Positions 47,031-58,902 of a stretch of DNA of 64,000 nt are shown here, piece after piece. How positions within the stretch are numbered: position 1 is the first letter of the stretch; the number at the start of each line of letters is the position of its first letter. The stretch is from Lycium barbarum (Eukaryota > Streptophyta > Magnoliopsida > Solanales > Solanaceae). The position numbers and the translations under genes were made by a program. Below the pieces are notes generated by a model. The model was not told the origin of the DNA. It was given only the letters and a program-made list of their open reading frames with translations, and did no database searches. The DNA lies in assembly GCF_019175385.1 (NCBI RefSeq), contig NC_083341.1, positions 63,645,800-63,709,799 of the forward strand. The letters run 5' to 3'.

Positions 47031-48602
47031 TTTGTATGTCTCTAAAGCTTTGGGAGCCAAGCTATGGTGGAGGTTTAGGACTTCAACTACACTTTGGTCC
47101 AATTTTATATGGATCAAGTACTGTAAGAAACAATATCCTCAATATGTTTAGTGGAAAGGTGGTTCTCAGAATTGGAAAATGATGCTTGATGCAAGAGACA
47201 ATATTGAGCAGGAAATTTGGTAGGAAACCAAGAGTGGTACTGCAAATGTGTGGTATGATAACTAGGCCGAGGTTGGTGCTTTATATTATGTTCTTGATGA
47301 GATTGATGAATTAGTGGAGTTTGTTAAAGACCTAATGCTAGATGGAGGCTGGAATCTGATGAAGCTACAACAGTTGTTTCCTGCTGATGTTGTCTCTCAT
47401 ATCACTACTGAACTAGACATTTTAGAAGTTTCACAAGAATGGCACAAGGCTTGTAGATGATGATTAGTAATGATTTATTTTCTGTATCTAGTGCATGGGA
47501 ACTATTGAGACAAAGAGGTCAACAAGCTGATGAATTCAAGAATGTGTGGATTAAAGGTTTGCCTTTCAAGATCTCTTTCTTTCTTTGGAGATTGTGGAGA
47601 TTTAAGATTCATGTGGATGAGGTGCTTACAAGCATAGGAATAAATGTGGTCTCAAGGTGCTGTTGTTGCAGAATTCATCATCAAGAAACTACTGATCACT
47701 TGTTTCTAAATGGAGAACCAGCAGCATCAGTATAGAAGGAATCTAACTCTGCAGCTGGTTTCAATATGAACTGTTTTCAGGTCAAGCCAGCTATAAAGAT
47801 GTGGTTAGATGCTTCATGTCACTATAATTTGAAATCAGTATACAAAGCAGTCCCTTCTATTATTGTGTGGCAGATTTGGAAGTGGAGAAATACTGTGTTA
47901 CATAGAGGTTCATGTTCCTTTTTCAAGGTGATACATGACATCAACTTGAATATATATCTATTGTGCAAGACCATCTTTCCCAAGATTCAGAATATTCCAA
48001 AGAAGTGGCCTGATATTATTGATTATTTTGAGCAGTTGAGGCCGAGAATAAGCAGCAAGACAGTGACTTGGTTTTTCCCTGATCCTGGTTCGTATAAGTG
48101 TTATAGTGATGGTGCATCTAGAGGCAATCCTGGTCCAATTTCTATTGCCTTCGGTGTTAGAGATCAAAGGGGTGATTTGGTATATGCTGAGGCAAAAAGA
48201 ATACAGGATGGTAAAAATATGATTGCTTAAGCACTTGCTATGAAAGCAGGCATTGAATATTGCATTGGCAAGGATTTGTGCCCTCCGATAATAGAGACTG
48301 ATTCATTGTCCATGAAGCAATTTATGAATGGAGCATGGAATATACCTTGGATTATCAGCATGATTGTTAAGGAGATTCATAGACTGATAAGAGGAAAACC
48401 TGTGATGGTGGAGCATGTGTTCAGAGAAGGCAATGGTGTTGCAAATGTTGTAGCTAACTTTGCTTTTGATTTTGCAGGTACACAACAGTTCAACAGATTC
48501 AATGATCTTCCAACAATGGCTAGGAAATTAATCAATATTGATAAAGCTCAGATCCCAAATCTGAGAATCAGATATGCTTTTGATTCATTTCATTACAGTT
48601 GA
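47031..48602 (+). pseudogene. LINE ORF2 C-terminus: zinc-binding RT-tail and RNase H
   Basis: 47457-47735 matches the zf-RVT style region (SSAWELLRQRG, FKISFFLWRLWRFKIHV, CCCCRIHHQETTDHLFL). 47766-48230 and 48240-48602 share one frame, split by a TAA at 48228-48230, and hold RNase H: CYSDGASRGNPGPISIAFG, then ETDSLSMKQF and EHVFREGNGVANVVANFAF. The catalytic Asp residues in YSDG and ETDS are present. Ends with TGA at 48600-48602. Confidence 0.87.
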
Positions 48603-49127
48603 AGATAACAAATGCTCACAAGTAGCTGCATTTTGATATGCTGCTGCTGTGATGATGACACTGCTATGCTGTTATATGCTGATCTGTACATTATCTGATT
48701 GAATATTCTTTTGTATGGGTGGTATTAGTGTGGTTTCATGCTCATTCCCATGCAGATGATATTCAACTAGTAAGTAGGCAGATCAATACTGAAGAACATG
48801 GCTCGTTTCCCACTTGCTGATTGGTTTTAAGCAAAAGGGCATCTTTCATAAGAGTTGTTAACTATCTTGGCAGCTTGAATGTGGTTCAAGTAGACTTTGT
48901 TCCATACCACCTGGTGAGAGCTTAGAGGTGTGATAAATGGAAGGAAGTCAAGGCACCAAGACTAAATTTTCAATAGGCATGAATTGTTGGCTTTTAGCTT
49001 AGTTTGGATATTTTGCTTTTTGTTTTGCCTTTTTTCTGTTTTCCTTTGCTATTTTAGCTTGTATAGAACTTTTGTTTATTAATAAAATTCCCCATCGCAA
49101 TGTGGTGGCTTCAGTTAAAAAAAAAAA
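48603..49127 (+). other. LINE 3' UTR with poly-A
   Basis: Non-coding, ends AATAAAATTCC, 25 bases, then 11 A. Confidence 0.82.
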
Positions 49128-50002
49128 CACCAACCCATTTGCCTTTCTTTTAACTATATATGTATGTATACTTGTAAATGTGTGTATCATTGAAAACCCT
49201 TCGGTTAGAACGTAGTTAAAACCTTGTAGAAGAAAAAATGACTTCAGTTGTTTTCAAAGAACAATTTTTGGGCCTTGGCCTACATAAAGCTAACAAAAGT
49301 AGTTTTACTTCAAATCGAGTTGAGGAAAGGGATTAAAATAATGGAATATAGTTGCCCTTCAATAAAAATGGATAAAATTTGTCATCAAAAAATAAAAATG
49401 GATAAAATAAATGACTTGTCGTTAAAAGAAAACATTTTTATATACTTGTATAACCCATGACATACTTACAAAAGGAAATACACTCAATGTTTTTCCAAAA
49501 TAACTTATATGGACTGATGGCATAGCATGAGACCAAGTTAGTAGAACTCTACTTAAGAGAAGTCTTAAGTGTGTTTTGATCTGGAAATGAAATGACTTCA
49601 ACTCTTATAAAACTTTTTGCCTAAAAGAACCCTTTTTTCCTTAAAAATCTTTTTGCCAAAAATGGAGTTAAAAAATTGGCATGATAGTTTTTTTGCAAGA
49701 ATGAAATCATTTTAGCAAATAATCACACATTGAAGCTTGTAGGTCAAACCTATTCTACGGATCCTTAATATTAGAGTGCTTAAAACCATTCCCAGGGGAT
49801 CACCAGGACCCTTACCTCGAACTCTAGTTTAAAAAGGGTTTTTCTCTTATTTAAACAAACCCTTTTAACTTGGTTTCCCTAATTTCCGTTATAAAATTAG
49901 GCGGCAACTCTAAAAAATATAAAATTCAAATAGAGTCCATAACTTCTTAGTAGATTTTATGCATCACGTAATATTGAACCGTAACAACTACTCCTGGGCT
50001 TT
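49128..50002. other. Spacer with Ogre-LTR-like part
   Basis: No gene. 49740-49930 contains ACCTCGAACTCTAG, AACAAACCCTTTTAACTTGG and AAATTAGGCGGCAACTC, reminiscent of the 3' half of Ogre-type LTRs. Confidence 0.4.
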
Positions 50003-50770
50003 AAAACTAGAGACTGTAGACACCACCGGGAAAAAGTGGCTAATATGCTCGCCAGGGGACACATTCGGAGTATCTGAGTGAAAGGGCGAGAAATGACTAT
50101 GGTAGAGCCAAATCAGCTGAAGAGAAAGGTGCACTCGACACTCCCCCGCATGTCATCAACATAAATTTTGGTGGATCCATGATCGCCGGGTCAACTTCTC
50201 CCCATCTAGAAAGATGAAGATCTCAGTAACACGGGAAAAGAGAACTCGAGACTTCCCAGATGAGGATTTGATCACCTTCACCGATGAGGATACAGCAGGT
50301 GTTACTTTACCCCACAATGACGCCTTAATTATCACCGTGCTCATTGGTTGTTGTCAAGTAAAACGAGTAATGGTTGATCCGGGGATTCAACTAACATTAT
50401 CCTCTGAAAAGTAGTGAAGGAGATGGACTTCTGGAGAAAATCATACCGACAACAACGACCCTTGCCGGCTTCAATATGTCAATTGAAACTACCAAAGGTG
50501 AGATCTACTTGCCAGTAGAAGCCAGAGGGGTCGTCAAAAAACAAAGTTCTACGTGACTGATTGTGATATCTGATACATCGCAATCAGGAGGCCTTGGCTC
50601 TATGACATGAAAGCTGTTCCCTCAACTATCCATTTGCTGCTTAAGTTTCCTACTCCGGAGGGGATTAGGCAGATCAAGGAAGCAGCTGGCGTAAAAAGAA
50701 ATGTTCGCGATCGAGAAACCCGAAGTAGTTGGAAGTTTGGCTACGCCTGATCAATAGCAATCACAGAATC
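50003..50770 (+). pseudogene. Tat-type Gag end and protease
   Basis: Resumes gag with TRDCRHHREKVANMLARGH, then REKRTRDFPDEDLITFTDED and LPHNDALIITVLIG, leading to the protease site RVMVDPGIQLTLSSEK (Asp kept, next residues divergent). After stops at 50412 a later block WLYDMKAVPSTIHLLLKFPT (about 50600-50650) marks the protease C-terminus. At least four stops or frame changes. Confidence 0.82.
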
Positions 50771-50819
50771 TGGAGCCCACATCAGACGCAGTTCACCAGA
50801 TTGCATCAACGAACAAGAA

Positions 50820-51946
50820 TGATGTGGGACTAGAAGAGGTTGAAGACGAATACGGAGTCCCGAGGTATTTCCATCCACCCAATGATTCAGACACCACCAA
50901 GCCTATGGCTGAAGAGCTCGAGCAGATCGCCTTGCAGCCGGATCTACCAGAACGAAAGGTATACGAGGGCACGGGGCTAACGCCAGAGCTCAAGGAATTA
51001 ATACTTAATTATTTAAGAAATAAGAATGATTGTTTTGCCTGGTCTCATAAGGATATAATACGAATACCCTCGGACTTGGCAACCCACAAGCTTGGGCTAG
51101 ACCTCAGTTTTCCGCCTGTGCATCAGAAGAAGTGACCCATTCCCGAAGTCCATAACAGGTTTGTCAAAAAATAGGTATCTCGTTTGTTAAATATAGGATC
51201 TATTCGGGAAGTTAAATACCCGGACTGGTTGGCAAAACGTAGTCATAGTACCGAAAAAGTGTAAGAAATTTAGGATGAAACGTAGTTATAGTACCGAAAA
51301 AGGGTAATAAATTTAGAATGTCCATAGATTTTAAAGACCTCAATAAAGCCAAATGATTCATATCCGCTTCTGAGCATCTGATCGATGCTACAACCGATCA
51401 TGAAATAATGAATTTTCTCGATGCCTACTCTGGGTATAACCAAATCAGGATGTACCCGGAGGACCAAGAGAAAATATCCTTCACCACCAATTTTGGGACT
51501 TATTGCTACTTTAAAGAATGCGGGAGCCACTTACCAAAGGCTCGTAAACAAAATGTTTCAGCAACAAATAGGCAAAACAATGGAGGTATACATTGATGAC
51601 ATGTTAGTTAAGAGTCTCCATATTGGGGACCATCTTAGTCATTTGCAGGAAACATTTGAGGTCCTGAGGCAATACAACATGAAGCTAAATCCAAAAACAT
51701 ATGCATTCGGGGTTAGGTCCGGAAAATTTCTAGGCTTTCTTGTCTCTCAAAGGCGGATAGAAATAAACCCAAAGAAGATAAAAGATATTGAGGATATTCT
51801 AGATACCCTGGTGCATGTGAGGGCAGTGCAGCGGTTAACCGACTACGTAGCTACACTCAGCAGGTGTATATCCCGATCTTGGGAGAAGTGCCATAAGTTC
51901 TTCTTTTTGCTAAAAAAGAAGTACATCTTTGAATGGGCTCTGGAAT
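50820..51946 (+). pseudogene. Tat-type reverse transcriptase with a 43-bp internal duplication
   Basis: LILNYLRNKNDCFAWSHKDI (51000-51060) marks the start. Then SIREVKYPDWLAK, a tandem duplication, FLDAYSGYNQIRMYPEDQEK, NAGATYQRLVNKMFQQQIGK, and the catalytic YIDDMLVKS with Asp codons at 51595-51600, followed by SGKFLGFLVSQRRIEINPKK. The active site is intact but the fingers region has several stops and shifts. Confidence 0.87.
51235..51320 (+). repeat. 43-bp tandem duplication within RT
   Basis: 51235-51277 and 51278-51320 match at 39 of 43 bases; each contains TAGTACCGAAAAAG and AATTTAG. 43 is not a multiple of three, so it shifts the frame. Confidence 0.93.
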
Positions 51947-52389
51947 GACAGCAGGTATTTGATACCTCAAAGCATACCCGTCTTCTTCTCTGCTCATGTC
52001 AAAGACAAAAGATAGTGAGGTTTTGCAGGTTTACCTGGCCGTTTCAGAAGTAGCGGTAAGTGTTGTCCTGGAACAAGAAGAGCAAGGTATGCAATTTCCT
52101 GTCTATATGTGAGTAAAGTCATGTCTAGGCCCGAAACACAGTACCCTCTCCTGGAAATATTGGACTTCGCGAAAGCTCCAGCCATATTTTCAGTGCCACC
52201 CGATTGTCGTTGTAACCACATTCCCTTCGAGGAATGCGCTTCATAAGCTTGAATTGTCAGGATGATTGGCAAATTGGGCAGTTGAGTTGAGTGAGTTTAA
52301 TATTAAATACAAGCCACAGTACTGCGATCAATTTTTCAAGTCCTTGCAGACTTCGTTACTGATTTCAGTCCGGGTATAGCTCTTCAAGC

Positions 52390-52740
52390 CGAAAGGAAGC
52401 CTCCTTGGTGCCGGGGGTTGCACCCGGAGTGTGGATGCTTTATACCGATGGAGCATCCAACATAAAGAGAATAGGGCTAGGAGTATTCATCTATGCCCCT
52501 ACGAGGAGAAATCCTGAAGCAGGCAATTAATAATGTGCTTCTAAATAATAATGAAGCAGAGTATGAAGCTTTGATTATAGGTCTCGAGATAGCTCGGGGA
52601 CTAGGTACGGAAGTCATCAAGGCTAAGTGTGATTCCTTGCCGGTAGTAAATCAAGTGCACGGAGTATTCGAGGCCAAAGAGGAGCGCATACTATGGCACC
52701 TTAAGAAGGTGCTAAAATTACTTACCCGGTTTCAATAATG
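52390..52740 (+). pseudogene. Tat-type RNase H domain
   Basis: Starts VWMLYTDGASNIKRIGLGVF near 52428 in one frame and continues after a shift with NNEAEYEALIIGLEIARGLG and AKCDSLPVVNQVHGVFEAKE (52550-52690). The catalytic Asp of YTDG, the Glu of EAEYEA and the Asp of CDS are all visible. The next segment begins the linker to integrase. Confidence 0.85.
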
Positions 52741-54140
52741 GACTGTGGTCCACATCCCCAGAGAAAAGAAAGTAGAAGTTGATGCGGGCTCTTCAACGGA
52801 GTCATCAGGCTTGAATTTTGAATCAGTGGCCCAATTGCTACACTCGGTGTTGGATCAGACACGTTATGATAAGATCAATTCGACAAGCCTGGGTTGGGAT
52901 TGGCGTAATAAATTTCTGGACTACCTCAATCACGGGAAGTTACCAGAGGATTCGAAGGCATCACGGGCTTTACGAGTTAAGACGGCTCTGTATTGCATCA
53001 TGGATGGCTTGCTTCACCAGAGATGTTTCTTCGATCCAATGGCATGGTGTATAAGGCACGAAGAGTCTGACTATGCAATGCAAGAGGTCCGTGAGGGGAT
53101 TTTCAGCAATCACTCAAGCACAGAGTCACTCACTAAGAAATTACTTAGGGATGGATGGATATTACTGGCCTAGAATGGAGGAGGATGCAAAGGCATTCAT
53201 CTGCAGGTGTGAAAAATGTCAGCAGCATGTTCAAATGATACATCAACCAGGCGAGGAGCTGCATCCGGTGATTTCCCCCTGGTCACTCATGAAATGAGGG
53301 ATGGACATAGTCGGACCATTGCCGGTAGGACCTGGTCAAGTGCGGTTCGTATTGTTTGTAACAGACTATTTCTCTAAGTGGGTCAAGGTAGCAGCATACT
53401 GGAAGGTCTGAGAAAAGAGATGGTCTACTTCATTTGGCAGCGCATAATCTGTCGGTTTGGAATCCCAAAGGAGATAACTTGTCATAATGGCCCACAGTTC
53501 ATTGGGTCCAAGGTCACTAAGTTCCTCGAGGATTTGTACATCAAACGCATAACCTCTTCTCCAAATCTCAACAACGGTAATGACCAAGCCGAATCGACGA
53601 ATGAAACTATAATTCAGAATTTGAAGAAGAAAATAGAGGACGCCAAAGGAGCTTGGCCATCAAAATTAACGGAGGTGTTGTCAACATAAAGAACCACAAT
53701 GAAAATTTAGCACTAGAGAAACTCCATTCTCCCTAGTATATGGGGTGGAGGCATTGATCCCGGTAGAAGTCGATACTCCCAGTTCAAGGTACTATCGGTC
53801 ACAAGAGCAACCCCATACAGAGACAATGCTGGTGTAATTGGACTTACTAGAAGAACACAAAGATCTTGTATATGTCCGGATGGTCGCCCAAAAGCAACAG
53901 ATTGAGGATTACTACAATCATTGAGCTAACCTCCGACACTTTAAAGTCGGGGACTTGGTTCTTCGGAAGGTGACGCAAAATACCCAGGATGTCAGCGCAG
54001 GAAATCTCGGCCATATAGGGAAGGCCCCTATAAAGTAATCAGAATCTTCGGCAAAGGATCGTCCCAACTGGAAAATGGTGATGGAAATAAGATCCCAAGC
54101 AGTTGGAATGTTAGCTTCTTCAAAAGATATTACGCCTGAC
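52741..54140 (+). pseudogene. Tat-type integrase, second catalytic Asp replaced by His
   Basis: Zinc domain: CKRSVRGFSAITQ frame-shifts into DGYYWPRMEEDAKAFICRCE with CEKCQQHV. Core: MDIVGPLPVG near 53300 supplies the first Asp. The second reads GIPKEITCHNGPQFIGSK, with His (codon 53483-53485) where the family has Asp. The Glu lies in NDQAESTNETIIQNLKKK. The C-terminal part (HFKVGDLVLRKVTQN, PYKVIRIFGKGS) ends near 54140. Multiple stops. Inactive. Confidence 0.85.
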
Positions 54141-55129
54141 CGGGGAGACCATGTGTGGTGATGTTGTACTCTTTTTCCCTTCGTTCGATTTTAGTCCCAA
54201 TCGGGTTTTTCTAACAAGGTTTTTAATGAGGCATCGCCGTACAGTTATTTAAATGTTTTCTTAGAGGCATTCCACAGTGCTTGGAACTTTATTCTTTACT
54301 CCCAAACACCGGGGGAATATATGTACACTTTTGTGAATCTTGGCCATGAGCAAAAAGCAAAAAGTTGAAACTTCAGTGACTACAGCAAAAATCAGGGACT
54401 ACCCTGACAAAGGAATCAATACATGTAATCGAACTGACAACACTAGATGGCAGCCGTGCTTCTGTTTTGTAACTCAAGTAAAAGTCAACAGAATCAATAA
54501 AATTTCCTTCTTATGAAAATTCTTTGCCATGGAAAGTGAGTACATTAAACGGATACAATTTTTGGCATACCGAGAACTTGTGCCACAATGAATTGGAGAC
54601 ATCCTTTTCTAAAGCTCCGAAAAATAAGGGCCCTCTCTTATATTAATAAAACCTCTTCTAAGAAAAAGGAGAAGGTTAATTTCGATAGCAACCGAGCGAA
54701 AACTTTTCCAGCATGATAACCGAAAATATCGATTATAAAACGCGTAGGGGACTGGCAGTTTGGAAGGATAAAATAAAAACCAAATGACTAGCATTCCGAG
54801 ATCGCAAGGTTAAAACCATTTGGACCAAAACTCTGAGACTTTAGAGTAACAGGTTTTGTCATCTTATCCTTCGAAACAAGGGTTAATAAGTGTTATGCGA
54901 ATAGTTAAAAAACACAAGAGTTAATTAAAGAGAAAATCATCAAAGGCATAAAGATAGTGCATTGTATAAAATCTCTCCGCGCTTGTAATACCCGAAGGTA
55001 AAAAAAGGTAAAAGTCCGCGAAGAAGGCCGGTGGGCAATGTCGTGAAGACCCATTCCAAAACAAAACCTTCAAAATATTTGTTCAAGACAAAAGATTAAA
55101 CATGGGTATACAGGCCCCATCAATTGATA
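54141..55129. other. Non-coding region downstream of integrase
   Basis: AT-rich, no family recognised; in Tat elements this is the spacer before the antisense ORF or 3' LTR. Confidence 0.55.
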
Positions 55130-57045
55130 AGTCGTAAAATTAAGAGGAGGGCGGATTGCCCCCGTTATGATAAAGGGTCCCGATTCCCCGCTATCGGAGT
55201 TGCTGTTATCAAATGATCAAAAGTTCGCCATTGCAGATTCGGAAGGTACAAAGTCCACATCAACATCTAATAGGGCCTCGGAGAGATCCAGTTTCTTTTC
55301 CAAAGCTTCTCGGAAGGCGTCCCTACGAGACTTCAAAATGGCAAGGTCACGACCAAGATAGCCTTGTGCTCTTCGGCAACTCGGCGCCATTTCAGCCCTT
55401 CCTATTGTGCTCGAAGTCGGGTTTGGGAAGCCTCTGAGCACCTTAGTTTCCCCCAAGCGGTCTCTAGGTCACTTTCTAGGCGGTGGACCCTTACCTGAAG
55501 GTTTTGATGATCAGAGCTCTTGGCCCAAAGGGACCCCTCTCTCTCATCCAACTTTTTTTTTACCCCTATCAAAACTTAGCCGCAAGGACTAATTTAAGGA
55601 CTCCGACTCGCAACACCTTATCCAAAGTTTCTCTACATCAAGATACAATTAGAAGTTCTCCGTGGTCATCAAGTTTTCCACCGACATCCTCCCCACTTCG
55701 GCTATGGCAGTGGTGGCATGACTTGTAAGCATTTGGTCAGCAAGCTGGGCCAGTAATGTTTTCAAGTTTTGACCAAGGGACTCGGGCAGAGCGGAGCTTT
55801 CCTCCAGGTTCAATGGTGTCAAGGTTTGTTCTCAAAGGGTTAGGACCAACCAGCCCCCCGTCAAACTCAGACGGCTCCGTCCCCTCGGGGGCAGGGGTTC
55901 TTATCCTCATCATCAATATTCACCACACCGTAGCTAGCCTGCACTTCTCTATGTGCCTCAAGGAGGCGGCGCCGGGTCCTCACGCAGGAACCTATTCCTT
56001 TGGCCATAGTCCCGGGGTTATGAGCTCTGCGCTTTCAACCATCTGATTTTCGTGTGGCGGCGGTCATGATGTGGAGAAAGTGCTTTCACTTGAGGGGATT
56101 TTCCGGGCAGAGGACCGCATCGTGGGGATACGTATAAGAAATTAAATAAAGTTCATAAGGAAAGAAGGAGAAGCACACGCGGAAGATATATAGAGTGGGG
56201 TTCATTATTTTACCATGGTTCTTTCCCTTCTACTATTCAGTTGTTAGGTTTTTCCAAATCCTGATTAACCCTAGAGTAGCGCGCAACAGGTCCATCACCC
56301 AATCAAATATTCCGTGCACGAAGTCGGGCGCTATAGGGATAGCTATAAAATAGAGGTAAGTTATACGGCGATGCCTATGAAAATACGGATGAAAAAACAC
56401 GGTAGACTCAGACTTACGGGGGTTGTTCCAGGCCTCCGGGAAGGGTTCTAGGGAAACACGATGAAGAAGATCTGTTCAGATCATAACAAATTGGTCACAC
56501 CAGTCCCGGTCAAAGTCATCCTCGGGTCGATGGTAAAGGCGAGCCCGGTGCGGTCAACAAGGTTCTGTCTGCAATAAACGGTCCTCGATAATTGAGGGGC
56601 AAGTTGACCTAGGCAGACTTGGTACCTTCGGTAGAAGTTCTCGATCAGATAAGGGACTGGTTGCGAGAACCCGATGGTGAAAGGATAAGTGTGGACCATG
56701 GAGTACCCCTTAACGTGGTGCGTGATCCTACCTTTCGTGCCAATCGGGAAGGCCACAATTTCGGGTCCCTAGTGACAATCCACCTATACTTAAGGGAGGT
56801 TTTCATTAGTTACCAGCGAACTAATCTCACCTACTGATTCATGGCGGGGGTCAATTCGGAAGTCTTCCGGGTATGCACTCTGCAACAAGGGACCGCAGGT
56901 TGATTTTCATAGAGATAGAAGTCTCGGGACCTTTACCTTGCCTTTGGGAAGGAGAACTCTCAGATGAGCAAGAGGAGGAAGGAAGTGAATGCGTAGGACT
57001 ATGCCGTGCTAGTGCCATAGTGGAAGTTGAGTGTGTTTTTCTTAG
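55130..57045 (-). pseudogene. Degenerate antisense ORF typical of Tat elements (aORF)
   Basis: Reading the minus strand from 57045: a Ser-rich N-terminus (MALARHSPTHSLPSSSCSSE), a middle block at 56756-56481 with HTYPFTIGFSQPVPYLIENF and a YQVCLGQLAPQLSRTVYC segment, and a C-terminal charged, coiled-coil-like stretch (55456-55217: LGRDLAILKSRRDAFREALE). These are the parts I associate with the extra antisense ORF described between INT and the 3' LTR of Tat elements, whose function is unknown. Stops and frameshifts separate them. The plus-strand frames over the same DNA have no recognisable domain. Confidence 0.6.
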
Positions 57046-57072
57046 GGAAAATTTTGTGGCTTTTATACGGAA

Positions 57073-57975
57073 GGGTTAGTGCATAAACGGAAGGAAATAA
57101 TTCACATGAATGAAATGAATCTGGGAAAGGATTTGAGTTTATATAGGGAAATGAGGCCTTTGAATTCCCTTGAAATGAGGCATCACCAGTCATTACGAAA
57201 TATCAATTAACGCCGAATTCCATGACGAGTGACGTTTCTGGTGATTGGCGCATCGATTGTGGTTGAACTTCTTCGATTCCCGCGCGACTAGACTAAGTTT
57301 GAACCTCTTCTACTTCCCAATCACAACTGTTCGGAATCCCAGAAAGTGGGGGTACCCTTTGTATTGGGCTAAATTCGTATAAAACAGCTGGATCAATACC
57401 GTTAAGACACCTAGCAAAAGGGATATGTCAAGAATAAGTCAGCACACAGTTTCATCAGAGGTGGCCTCATCGTACCGGAGGCATTGCTAGGTTCGGAAGA
57501 CCATTGGAATAGCTCCGGAAGAGAGCTCAATGGACTGCCGTTACAAATTAATCTTAGCGTTACCCACATGGTATTATTAGGCTTAATGGTCCTATTTATT
57601 GCTTATCATTATTACGTAATTAATGCTCATTATGAGGAGGGGCACAATACTTGGAATGTATACCCCTAGCTCTTAGAATAAATAGGGATTGTCATTCCCA
57701 TTGTAAGGACACAAAATTCAAGAGGAATACATAACATACATTACACAATTGCTCTATTTTAAGTTCTTCTTTACTTTATTACGATTCCGATCACGAGCTT
57801 GGCCGGAGGAATAAGCATCGGGTTTTACCTAGGCTCAGGCTATTCTTAATTTTACTCTGCTTATATTTAATTTATATCAATTCTACTTGCATATTATATT
57901 GTTTTACTAGTCATTTTGATCCATGTGGCCTTGACCAAAGACACAAATTCAACTGAATCTTTTTTCGGGTAAACA
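57073..57975 (+). repeat. 3' LTR of the Tat element
   Basis: Aligns to 35575-36478, ends CGGGTAAACA. Divergence is around 7 percent over the first 150 bases by eye. Confidence 0.9.
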
Positions 57976-58508
57976 ATAGTTACATCTCTTCCATACTATA
58001 AATAAAGATCCCCTCCAATAAAGCAAGAAGATACATTAGAAGTTACAAGAGAAGCAAAAGAAAAGAACTTAAAAGAATTTTTCTGTACTAGAAATTGCAC
58101 CTACCTAATTTTCAATGGAACAGGAAAGGAAATGCACAAAAATATAACTTTAGCATAGGAAGCCATGTGGGGTTTAGATGAATTGACTTTCCGCAAAAGC
58201 ATAAGTTTCAAAATTCAGTGCAAACATTTTCGGAATCATAAGAAGATGTCTTCCAATCAGGTTACACCTCTATTATACTTCCGTTTTTTAATTTATGTGA
58301 AGTTATTTTTTTTATTAATATGTTTTGCAAATAAAGTACATTTTTATATTTCAAAATAATATATTTTATAATATACTTCTCCTTTTATCTCTAATAAAAA
58401 AAATATAACCATATAAATATTTTGAGATGTTGAAGATCACTGCAACTTAATATGCTCCTTAAACAATATGAATTGATTACTAGCAAAATCATTGATGCTT
58501 ATCAAAAG
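57976..58508. other. Spacer with a TATA-like box and a short possible exon
   Basis: CTATAAATAAAGA near 58004 precedes an ATG at 58165 opening MWGLDELTFRKSISFKIQCK, which runs to a CAG/GTTACA donor-like site at 58260. No family match; listed only as a possibility. The last 25 bp (58484-58508) recur at 63176-63200. Confidence 0.3.
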
Positions 58509-58852
58509 TGTTAAAAAAAAACTTGTTCACACTATTTAATTTGTTCACAATATATTTAATTTAGTTCATGAACTAGTAGATTAATGTATTAGGAGATATA
58601 TGAATTGGTGGAAGATTCTAGATCAGTATAGTGAGTTCTTATTCATGTACTTAAAATATGAGAAGTGCTAACTTATTAATAGTGATTCATGTATGCTAGG
58701 CTAGATACATAGATGAATTCACCTATAGACAGTTATGTAATCTAGGCATTTGGATTAAGTCAAGTTGAAATAGGAAATCATCTTTCCTCGATTTTTCTTC
58801 TAGTGAGTTTTGAGTGATTTTTGTATTGTCTTTCTCTCCCAAATTTCCAACA
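58509..58852 (+). repeat. 5' LTR of the copia element (344 bp)
   Basis: Starts TGTTAAAAAAAAAC, ends TTTCCAACA before the PBS; aligns to 62882-63177 except for a deletion near the end of the latter. Confidence 0.92.
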
Positions 58853-58854
58853 TT

Positions 58855-58865
58855 TGGTATCAGAG
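58855..58865 (+). other. Primer binding site, initiator tRNA-Met type
   Basis: TGGTATCAGAG two bases after the LTR end. Confidence 0.9.
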
Positions 58866-58902
58866 TCGGTGTGCTCGAGAGACAACTAAACGTTGAGAGA
58901 AA

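Larger units (their letters stand above)
42200..49127 (+). mobile_element. L1-type LINE with RNase H, about 6.9 kb
   Basis: ORF1 with DUF4283-like and CCHC domains, ORF2 with AP endonuclease, RT, zf-RVT-like and RNase H domains, then an AATAAA signal (49081-49086) and poly-A (49117-49127). The order is that of plant L1 elements. It is near full length but inactivated by stops and frameshifts. The 5' start is estimated; no target-site duplication was recognised. Confidence 0.88.
38078..50002. mobile_element. Foreign insertion inside the Tat gag (about 11.9 kb, composite)
   Basis: Limits come from the gag reading register on both sides, not from termini. Contents: spacer, TIR transposon, inverted repeat, spacer, LINE, spacer. 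I find no single element that spans it and no target duplication. Its right end (49740-49930) resembles Ogre-type LTR sequence, so a large LTR element is one possibility. Confidence 0.7.
35575..57975 (+). mobile_element. Ty3/gypsy Tat-type element with paired LTRs, split by an 11.9-kb insertion
   Basis: Paired LTRs (35575-36478 and 57073-57975), PBS, gag, PR, RT, RNase H, INT and an antisense ORF before the 3' LTR. Removing the foreign 38078-50002 leaves about 10.5 kb, a usual size for Tat elements. Coding parts are heavily decayed. Target duplications are not evident because the LTR outer ends are blurred. Confidence 0.9.

Noticed and set aside
55167..56046. Plus-strand frames of 60-96 codons between Tat integrase and the 3' LTR
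   Set aside because: They are shadows of the minus-strand antisense ORF, whose blocks are the ones with recognisable features.
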